A DNA stretch of 11,228 bases from assembly GCA_934255435.1 (NCBI GenBank), contig CAKQNZ010000061.1, positions 1 to 11,228 on the forward strand. The letters run 5' to 3'. The stretch's first letter is position 1, and each line of letters opens with the position of its first letter. This document shows positions 6,338 through 11,228 of this stretch, piece after piece. Made by a program: the position numbers and the translations under genes. Under the pieces are notes generated by a model, which worked only from the letters and a program-made list of their open reading frames with translations, was not told where the DNA came from and did no database searches. This DNA comes from an uncultured Clostridia bacterium (GTDB taxonomy: Bacteria > Bacillota > Clostridia > Peptostreptococcales > Anaerovoracaceae).

Positions 6338-7876
6338 ATGGATGATTACAGGAAAAACAACGAAAACAGCAATACTTCCGGATACGAACCCAACTTCATA
6401 CTGAAAGACGCTGTCGGGGACGATCCCGCAGACAACTCGCCGGAGCCTGCAGATACTTTCAATGCTGCCACTTCAGATGCAGCCGGCTCAGAAACATATG
6501 AACAGGCCGGTCCATACGGCAACTTCAGCAGTCAGGATACGGACAGCGATTTCGGTGAGCCGATATACGGCACCGGACAGCAGGGATCATATCAGGACAG
6601 TGCGTCTCAGGAACAGGCGGGAGCATTCAGAGATCCAAGAGTGAATTTCAGGAAAGGAGATTCCTGCTCCTGGAACAATGCTGATGGTCTTGGCAGAGTG
6701 AAACGCACCAGGAAAGAGCGTCACAGGAAGCCATCGAATCCTGTGACCATCACACGCAGATCGCTGGCGCTGCTGGTGATCCTCTGTGTAGTCGTATCAG
6801 GCGTGTTCGGCGTCGGAGGTGCAGCTTTAGGCAGCACATTGTTCGGCGGCGGTTCATCCGGCTCAGGCAGCAGCAGTTCAGGCAGCGTCAAGACTACAGG
6901 CTACAACCTTGAAGATGCTACAGGCAGCAAGCTGACTGTACAGGAGATAACTGCCAAAGCCAAAAGCAGCGTTGTCGAGATCAAAACAGAGAGCGTATCC
7001 TCAGATTCGTGGATGCAGCAGTATGTCACAGAGGGCGCAGGAAGTGGCGTCATCATATCCAAGGACGGATATATCGTGACGAACAACCATGTCATAGACG
7101 GTGCCAACAAAATAACAGTAACCACAGCAGACGAAAAAGAATACAGTGCCAAGCTGGTGGGTACAGACTCCAACTCAGATGTGGCTGTTATAAAGATAAA
7201 GGCAAGCAATCTCACTCCTGCCACATACGGCAACAGCGACCAGCTCAAAGTCGGTGATATGGCTGTGGCTATAGGAAACCCTCTCGGAGAGCTGGGCGGT
7301 ACGGTAACGGCAGGTATCATCAGTGCTCTTGACAGAGAACTTTCAATAGACGGCAAGACTATGACGCTGCTTCAGACAGACAGCTCCATCAATCCCGGCA
7401 ACTCCGGCGGCGGACTGTTCAACGGCGACGGCCAGCTTATCGGTATCGTGGTCGCTAAATCATCAGGTTCCGATGTCGAAGGTCTCGGATTCGCTATCCC
7501 GATCAACAAAGCAGCAGACGTGGCTCAGCAGCTGATGGACAGCGGCTATGTCAAGGGACAGCCATACACAGGTATGTCATATACAGAAGGCTCGCAGCAG
7601 AGCGACTATGACTCCTTCTTCAGCAACGGCAACTCTTCATCTTCCAAGAACGTATATATCGCTTCAGTAGACAGTTCGAAAGCCAAACTTGCCGGATTCA
7701 AGGCAGGGGACATGGTCTTCGCAGTGGACGGCAAACAGATAACATCTTTCGATGATCTTTCATCGATAATAACGTCCCACAAAGTCGGCGACAAGGTGAC
7801 ATTCACTATAGTCCGCAACGGACAGACCAAAGAGATCAAACTGACGCTTCAGGAAAAGAAAGCGTCCAGTAAATAA
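6338..7876 (+). CDS. htrA: Membrane-anchored HtrA/DegP-type serine protease with PDZ domain
   Basis: The protein has 512 residues. A long acidic, Ser/Gln-rich N-terminal region (about 1-115) and a basic stretch (119-141) precede one membrane helix (about 143-168), then a Gly/Ser linker, the trypsin-like protease domain (about 205-400) and one PDZ domain (about 408-505). The triad is intact: His251 in TNNHVID, Asp281 in DSNSDVAV and Ser356 in GNSGGGL. It should sit in the membrane with the protease outside, degrading misfolded envelope and secreted proteins. The long cytoplasmic tail is typical of Bacillota HtrA. ATG 6338 is chosen because of GAGG ten bases upstream. TTG 6305, with GGAG seven bases upstream, would add 11 residues and cannot be excluded. 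It is divergent from hslO and followed by hairpins and a terminator, so it is monocistronic. Confidence 0.94.
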   Translation: MDDYRKNNENSNTSGYEPNFILKDAVGDDPADNSPEPADTFNAATSDAAGSETYEQAGPYGNFSSQDTDSDFGEPIYGTGQQGSYQDSASQEQAGAFRDPRVNFRKGDSCSWNNADGLGRVKRTRKERHRKPSNPVTITRRSLALLVILCVVVSGVFGVGGAALGSTLFGGGSSGSGSSSSGSVKTTGYNLEDATGSKLTVQEITAKAKSSVVEIKTESVSSDSWMQQYVTEGAGSGVIISKDGYIVTNNHVIDGANKITVTTADEKEYSAKLVGTDSNSDVAVIKIKASNLTPATYGNSDQLKVGDMAVAIGNPLGELGGTVTAGIISALDRELSIDGKTMTLLQTDSSINPGNSGGGLFNGDGQLIGIVVAKSSGSDVEGLGFAIPINKAADVAQQLMDSGYVKGQPYTGMSYTEGSQQSDYDSFFSNGNSSSSKNVYIASVDSSKAKLAGFKAGDMVFAVDGKQITSFDDLSSIITSHKVGDKVTFTIVRNGQTKEIKLTLQEKKASSK

Positions 7877-7886
7877 ACAGCACACA

Positions 7887-7931
7887 GCAGGCGTGAAAAC
7901 GCCTGCGAAAACAACCGGCATAAGCAGCCGG
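7887..7931 (+). other. Two hairpins after htrA
   Basis: GCAGGCGT (7887-7894) and ACGCCTGC (7899-7906) form a perfect 8-bp stem with a GAAA tetraloop. CCGGC (7915-7919) and GCCGG (7927-7931) form a second, smaller stem. Neither is followed by a T tract, so they probably protect or shape the mRNA end rather than terminate it. Confidence 0.5.
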
Positions 7932-7965
7932 ATGACATAAAAATCATGATCTGCAAAGCACATTC

Positions 7966-8004
7966 AAAAACAGCAGCCATCTTGTCTGATGCGCTGCTGT
8001 TTTT
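7966..8004. terminator. Strong bidirectional terminator between htrA and the toxin locus
   Basis: AAAAACAGCAGC (7966-7977) and GCTGCTGTTTTT (7993-8004) are exact reverse complements, a 12-bp stem around a 15-base loop. The A tract on one side and T tract on the other make it work for htrA from the left and for the DUF6882-like gene from the right. Confidence 0.88.
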
Positions 8005-8082
8005 GTCGTGTTAAGCTGCACCCGAAGCACCGATATGTTCAGGTGCGGAATAAACGGCGCTGTCATGTGATAATGAGACCAG

Positions 8083-8853
8083 CTACAGAGATCTTATGCC
8101 TGCCACTCTCCAGAACTCGTCTGCCTTTTCAAACGAAAACTCAAGGTCGGAAGAAAAGTGTGCGATCAGATCCTTTCCATCATAATCATATGAAGTACCA
8201 TTCCATGACAAAAAGCTTTCCAGGAATATATTGTGATCTACATTGAAATTTTCAAGGCAGTCTGCCGCAGTATTGGCAAACTCCGAAATACCAAGGGGCT
8301 CTGATACTATTTCAGGCACACCTGAAAATGCAACAAATATATAATGATCTTTTCCGGAAGCCCTGTAATAGCAATATGGCTTTTCAGATATCCCGCATGC
8401 CACAGTCGCTATATTATGCCCGTTGAAAACATCATCCAGCGGGAACTGTTCGATCGTAAGAGGCTCAAGTCCCCATTCGCTGCCTTTCTCATACATATCA
8501 TATGCCAGACTAAGAAAGCGTTCATCAAGACCGTTCACATTCTTGTATCCCCATTGCCAGGTATCGCTGATCTGTGATTCTGATCCAATGAACTGTATCG
8601 GATAAGAATCATTACCGAAAGATATCGTGCCGTTTTTCAAGTCGAGATACCAGTCCTGGTCTTTCACAACATGGACGCTGCAGGCATCCTGCATAGCTGC
8701 GACTTTGCCAAGGCAGGCAGAATAAACCTGCCACCAGCTGCTCCTGTCGATATCGTGCCTTATATCGAAAACCGAGCGGCTGAAACTACCTGATCCAGCT
8801 GTCTCCCTATTCACAGTGTCATTATTCTTCTTGCGTCTGCTAAATAAACTCAT
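8083..8853 (-). CDS. DUF6882-like protein, candidate immunity or accessory protein
   Basis: The protein has 256 residues and is soluble, with no signal peptide or membrane span. A Ser/Asn-rich basic start (1-25) is followed by a domain with the family-like order PIQFIGSES (85-93), then DTWQWGYKN (97-105), a long helix and GLEPLTIEQFPLD, and later ACGIS and YYRA. The 'F.G....TW.W.W.N' pattern is what I associate with DUF6882 proteins, often found beside polymorphic toxins. Its biochemical role is not known. AGGAGA about eight bases before ATG 8853 sets the start. It is the last gene of the toxin-immunity run and ends towards the terminator at 7966-8004. Its RBS lies directly after the TAA that would end the upstream gene if that gene's amber codon were sense. 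Confidence 0.6.
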   Translation of the reverse strand: MSLFSRRKKNNDTVNRETAGSGSFSRSVFDIRHDIDRSSWWQVYSACLGKVAAMQDACSVHVVKDQDWYLDLKNGTISFGNDSYPIQFIGSESQISDTWQWGYKNVNGLDERFLSLAYDMYEKGSEWGLEPLTIEQFPLDDVFNGHNIATVACGISEKPYCYYRASGKDHYIFVAFSGVPEIVSEPLGISEFANTAADCLENFNVDHNIFLESFLSWNGTSYDYDGKDLIAHFSSDLEFSFEKADEFWRVAGIRSL

Positions 8854-8866
8854 ATATACTCTCCTG

Positions 8867-8926
8867 TTATTTTACGATAGTCTTCAATTCTGCTTTCAAT
8901 GCTGCGATATCTTTTTCAAGCTGCTG
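8867..8926 (-). pseudogene. In-frame continuation of the 8927-9361 gene after the amber codon
   Basis: Nineteen sense codons follow TAG in frame and end in TAA 8867-8869. They encode a helix with leucine and isoleucine at heptad-like spacing (L, I, L, L) and alternating Lys/Glu, unlike random intergenic DNA. The ribosome binding site of the next gene starts right after TAA. Confidence 0.5.
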
Positions 8927-9361
8927 CTAATTTTGTCTTTGCAAAATACTGATCATGTCGCAGACAGCATCGACTGCTTCGCTCTGCTTATTTTCCATAC
9001 ACAGAAAATATCCATCCAGCCCTCTGTGTATTATTATCGAATAAGTATTTTCACCATTGTCAGATTGCAGGCTGTCAACGATCAGTTCGAAAAAATCCTG
9101 AGACTGCTTTCTCGAATATTTAAAAACCTGTTCAAACAAATCGATTATCCCTCGTTCAACATCATTATTAGATATGTTTTCATATTTGCCCTGACGAACG
9201 CCCTCCGATACGCCAAAGCAGTACACTGCAAGGACCTGACGTTCTAATTCCGAAAGCTCTTCAAAACCAGTACTGTTTGCTCTGCAGTATGACTCAACGA
9301 TCTCATCAGCCATCTTTATTATATCGCTTGAAAAACCTACTTTGCTCTTTTTGAATAACAT
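8927..9361 (-). CDS. Candidate immunity protein (possibly Imm48-like), ended by an amber codon inside a longer frame
   Basis: The protein has 144 residues, helical and soluble: KMADEIVESYCRAN, a conserved-looking SELERQVLAVYCFGVSEG, then SRKQSQDFFELIVDS and IIHRGLDGYF. The pattern reminds me of small immunity proteins annotated Imm48, but this is from memory. ATG 9361 has TAGGAG eight bases upstream. The stop is TAG (8927-8929). The same frame then stays open for 19 more residues, QQLEKDIAALKAELKTIVK, a coiled-coil-like helix, to TAA at 8867-8869. The longer frame would leave only 13 bases before the DUF6882-like start; the shorter one leaves 73. A recent C-to-T nonsense change of a CAG codon is the simplest explanation. 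The domain before the stop seems whole, so the truncated protein may still work. Confidence 0.6.
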   Translation of the reverse strand: MLFKKSKVGFSSDIIKMADEIVESYCRANSTGFEELSELERQVLAVYCFGVSEGVRQGKYENISNNDVERGIIDLFEQVFKYSRKQSQDFFELIVDSLQSDNGENTYSIIIHRGLDGYFLCMENKQSEAVDAVCDMISILQRQN

Positions 9362-9423
9362 TATTTTCTCCTATCACATAACTTTAAACATATTGAATCA
9401 GCAACTATCGCCATAAACGTGCA

Positions 9424-9732
9424 TTAATTTAAAACACCAAATATTTCATCAAGAAACTCCATCATGAGTTCTTTTCGCTTCGAGTCCAGATAATGACTAC
9501 TCAAATCATCGTAATAAAAGTTATATATTTTTTCTTTTATACTTTCCGCAATCAATTCCAGAGAATCCATAGTATCCACTGTCGCTACAGCGGATAACCA
9601 TGACATTACATCAATTTTATTCTGCTCTATAAGATAGAAGTCATCTTCTTCTCTTATTTCTTCGATAACATTCAAAAGCTCTTTCAGGATCAATCCCAGT
9701 CTGTCTTTCTGTGTATCCGATACGTTTCTCAT
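9424..9732 (-). CDS. Small helical protein of unknown function in the immunity run
   Basis: I do not recognise a family. The product has 102 residues, is predicted mostly helical and acidic (LKELLNVIEEIREEDDF, then LELIAESIKEKI and LMMEFLDEIFGVL), and has no signal peptide or membrane span. ATG 9732 follows AGGAAAAG at good spacing. The gene lies 19 bases after the 164-residue gene upstream, so the two are probably co-transcribed, and 62 bases before the 144-residue gene. Small acidic helical proteins directly after an Rhs toxin tip are often immunity proteins that block the toxin, but position is the only evidence here. The base composition is strongly AT-rich, like its neighbours and unlike the housekeeping half. 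Confidence 0.75.
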   Translation of the reverse strand: MRNVSDTQKDRLGLILKELLNVIEEIREEDDFYLIEQNKIDVMSWLSAVATVDTMDSLELIAESIKEKIYNFYYDDLSSHYLDSKRKELMMEFLDEIFGVLN

Positions 9733-9751
9733 ACTTTTCCTGCCTTTTTAA

Positions 9752-10246
9752 TCAATAAATCATAAAAATTCCTTTTTCTTCAACTATCTTGTATCCACAT
9801 GGAAGATATCCTGCAAGATATATGCTCGTCATTTTAGTGTGAAAATCTGATACGAATCCTGTCCCAGAATACCACTGATATTTAAAAATCTTCCATAGAT
9901 TGAACCTGACATCTATCATAACACGTTCCGGTAACAGATGATGCTCAATGGATTCTTTTATTTTTTCTGAAATTGGTTTGATATATTTTTCCTCAATTTC
10001 GTCACAAACCGTATTCCAGTCATATTTTCTGTCTAAACGGTTTTTAACAAGGAAAACGTCTAAATCTCCTGCTGCATCAAGACATATATTTTCCCATGCA
10101 ATAGAATTTATACTGCGAACAGCTTCCTTCTTGTTTTTCATAAAACCGACTTCAAAATCCAATGGAATATCCTCATATTCCCCACAACGGCTCAGCCAGC
10201 TGCAGGACATTATTTTTTCTAAAAATTCATCACTTATTTTTAACAT
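9752..10246 (-). CDS. First gene after the Rhs toxin, likely cognate immunity protein
   Basis: The product has 164 residues and is soluble. It contains SCSWLSRCGEYEDI (13-26), a SIAWENICLDAAGDL segment, WNTVCDEIEEKYIKPI and a C-terminal YLAGYLPCGYKIVEEKG. I recall similar small cytoplasmic proteins in clostridia and bacilli, with the same 'WL..CG' start, 'WEN..L' centre and 'aG..PCGw' end, but know no assigned function. ATG 10246 has AAAGG ten bases upstream. It starts 81 bases after the toxin stop, in the same frame. In Rhs systems the gene just downstream of the toxin tip usually encodes the inhibitor protecting the producing cell, so it is the best candidate here. That role is inferred from position. 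Confidence 0.75.
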   Translation of the reverse strand: MLKISDEFLEKIMSCSWLSRCGEYEDIPLDFEVGFMKNKKEAVRSINSIAWENICLDAAGDLDVFLVKNRLDRKYDWNTVCDEIEEKYIKPISEKIKESIEHHLLPERVMIDVRFNLWKIFKYQWYSGTGFVSDFHTKMTSIYLAGYLPCGYKIVEEKGIFMIY

Positions 10247-10316
10247 ATCATATATACCTTTCTGTTAAAGTTACCACCCTATTTATAAGAATGTATGCTT
10301 TATTTTTTCTAAAAAT
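10211..10316. repeat. 16-base direct repeat pair around the toxin/immunity junction
   Basis: TATTTTTTCTAAAAAT occurs at 10211-10226, inside the first codons of the immunity candidate, and again at 10301-10316, just after the toxin stop. The copies are exactly 90 bases apart. On the minus strand and in the same frame both read FLEKI; the outer copy continues to KHTFL and then TAA. Confidence 0.6.
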
Positions 10317-10327
10317 CCAACCTATCA

Positions 10328-11228
10328 TCATGGCTTGCATTGGTTCAATCGTCCTGGTATTCGAGGGACATTTCCTGAATTTAATAAACCATACTTTCGT
10401 TGTTGTTCATATGCTCTTTTTACTGCATATGAAGCATCTGGTTTTGACAAGCCTGCTTCAATAAGCGAGTCATATACAGCTTTATTATAATCACCTATTT
10501 TTGCAGCCTTTTTTTCAAATCTTCCTCCGCTTCTATAATCATTCCAAAAACCTTCTAAACTTTTATGTGCTTTATAATGCGGACTACCTATATCAGTGAT
10601 TGCATTACCTTTAAGCTCTACCGCCAATCCCTCATTTTGAGGTATTACATCTTTAAAAGCGGCATTTTGACTCAAATGATGAGCCTGGCCTTTTTTAGTC
10701 GTAGATTTCTTCAAGTTCTTATATTTGTCAACCTTTATATTAACTTTAATTTTGCGCTTGATTTTGCCTATCGTTCGCTTTGAGCTCCTTATTACCTTAG
10801 GCTTGTGTTTTATTCTTATTTTTTTCTTCGCAATCTTGGTCAACCTAGGTTTTATACGTACTTTCCTAAGAACTTTTCCACCTTTAACAAGACTTCTCGC
10901 CCGTTTAGCATATTTACAGGCTTTGTATGCTCTGTACCCGGTTTTGGCCGCCTTGAACACCTTGAATGGATTTACAGCGCCAAGCACTGCTCCTCCTGCT
11001 ATTGCAGCTGCCTTCTTCCAGCCTTTATACTTTCTTTTTTTAGCAAATTTGTATCCATCATGGGCTCCCATGGCAGCTCCCACGACTCCCCAGAACCAAT
11101 GCCCGCTTGGGTCAGTATAATTTATCGGATTACCCGCACAGTATCCGTAAAGGTTCAGTGTCTCTGTTTTTGACCGGCTCCCTCTGTATGTATCCTGCGT
11201 AAGGAAGTTCCCGGTCTCAGGGCTGTAG
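10328..11228 (-). CDS. C-terminal part of an Rhs polymorphic toxin with AHH-type nuclease-like tip, partial
   Basis: The frame is open from the right edge to TGA 10328-10330, giving 299 residues; the N-terminal part lies outside. The first 43 residues are the end of the RHS repeat-associated core: YSPETGNFLTQDTYRG, then LNLYGYCAGNPINYTDPSGH (DPSGH at 11113-11099). After this come a hydrophobic Gly/Ala-rich segment, a very basic linker and the toxin tip. The tip starts near GQAHHLSQNAAF (AHH at 10684-10676), with SPHYKAH and SLEGFW further on and GNVPRIPGRLNQ near the end. The paired His after Ala and the later H-x-x-x-H suggest an HNH/Endo VII superfamily nuclease (AHH/LHH/SHH-like), acting on nucleic acid of competitors. 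GTG 11083 is not a real start. Three stops, TGA TGA TAG, follow in a row. Four candidate immunity genes follow on the same strand. Nuclease activity is inference. Confidence 0.82.
   Translation of the reverse strand, partial: YSPETGNFLTQDTYRGSRSKTETLNLYGYCAGNPINYTDPSGHWFWGVVGAAMGAHDGYKFAKKRKYKGWKKAAAIAGGAVLGAVNPFKVFKAAKTGYRAYKACKYAKRARSLVKGGKVLRKVRIKPRLTKIAKKKIRIKHKPKVIRSSKRTIGKIKRKIKVNIKVDKYKNLKKSTTKKGQAHHLSQNAAFKDVIPQNEGLAVELKGNAITDIGSPHYKAHKSLEGFWNDYRSGGRFEKKAAKIGDYNKAVYDSLIEAGLSKPDASYAVKRAYEQQRKYGLLNSGNVPRIPGRLNQCKP

Noticed and set aside
8867..8929. Genome-wide reassignment of TAG as an explanation for the interrupted immunity gene
   Set aside because: The nucleotidyltransferase, DUF1934 and hslO genes all end in TAG at the expected family length.
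9362..9423. Internal promoter before the 144-residue gene
   Set aside because: A TTGCTG box exists but no acceptable -10 lies at the right distance.
10328..11083. Separate gene starting at GTG 11083
   Set aside because: The frame is open upstream to the window edge and encodes the RHS core, so this is an internal codon of a larger gene.
1..11228. CRISPR arrays, tRNA or rRNA genes, insertion sequences
   Set aside because: No regularly spaced repeats, no tRNA or rRNA signatures and no transposase-like product were seen on either strand.

Overview
The window looks like a chromosomal segment of an anaerobic, low-to-moderate-GC Bacillota, most likely a clostridium. The evidence is the housekeeping set: Hsp33 with its C-terminal CxC/CxxC zinc site, a YwiB/DUF1934 protein, a DUF1846 protein, an AEC transporter, a membrane-anchored HtrA and a GH73-type glucosaminidase tail. 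Strong AGGAGG-like ribosome binding sites and AT-rich promoters agree. The genus cannot be named from the sequence.

Layout. Bases 1-174 carry the last 57 codons of a cell-wall glucosaminidase, followed by a strong hairpin terminator. On the minus strand, 287-1216 encodes a sugar-phosphate nucleotidyltransferase-like protein. It is divergent from a plus-strand gene (1426-1905) whose product has the shape of a shikimate kinase but has lost the P-loop and other catalytic residues. From 6084 down to 1957 there is a minus-strand run: hslO (Hsp33), DUF1934, an unlisted 30-residue single-pass membrane miniprotein, DUF1846 and an AEC transporter. A hairpin lies between the last two. Divergent from hslO is htrA (6338-7876), with overlapping promoters and a long leader that can form alternative hairpins. 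After htrA come several hairpins and a perfect 12-bp bidirectional terminator.

From 8083 to the right edge, all on the minus strand, is an accessory polymorphic-toxin locus. The right edge holds the 3' end of an Rhs gene: the end of the RHS core (YSPETGNF...DPSGH), a very basic linker and an AHH-type nuclease-like tip. It is followed by four small soluble-protein genes, candidates for immunity: an unnamed 164-residue protein, an unnamed 102-residue helical protein, a 144-residue protein that may be Imm48-like, and a DUF6882-like protein. Most of this locus is clearly more AT-rich than the housekeeping half, as expected of exchanged toxin tips and immunity genes.

How the genes fit together. 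The centre combines two protein-quality functions back to back: Hsp33, a cytosolic holdase activated by oxidation, and HtrA, an envelope protease. With the possible stressosome-type miniprotein this suggests a stress theme, but that is inference. The toxin locus stands apart and ends at the bidirectional terminator at 7966-8004. The points most worth a second look are the kinase-like pseudoenzyme, the miniprotein, the immunity gene cut short by an in-frame amber codon, the toxin linker without acidic residues, and the structured htrA leader.
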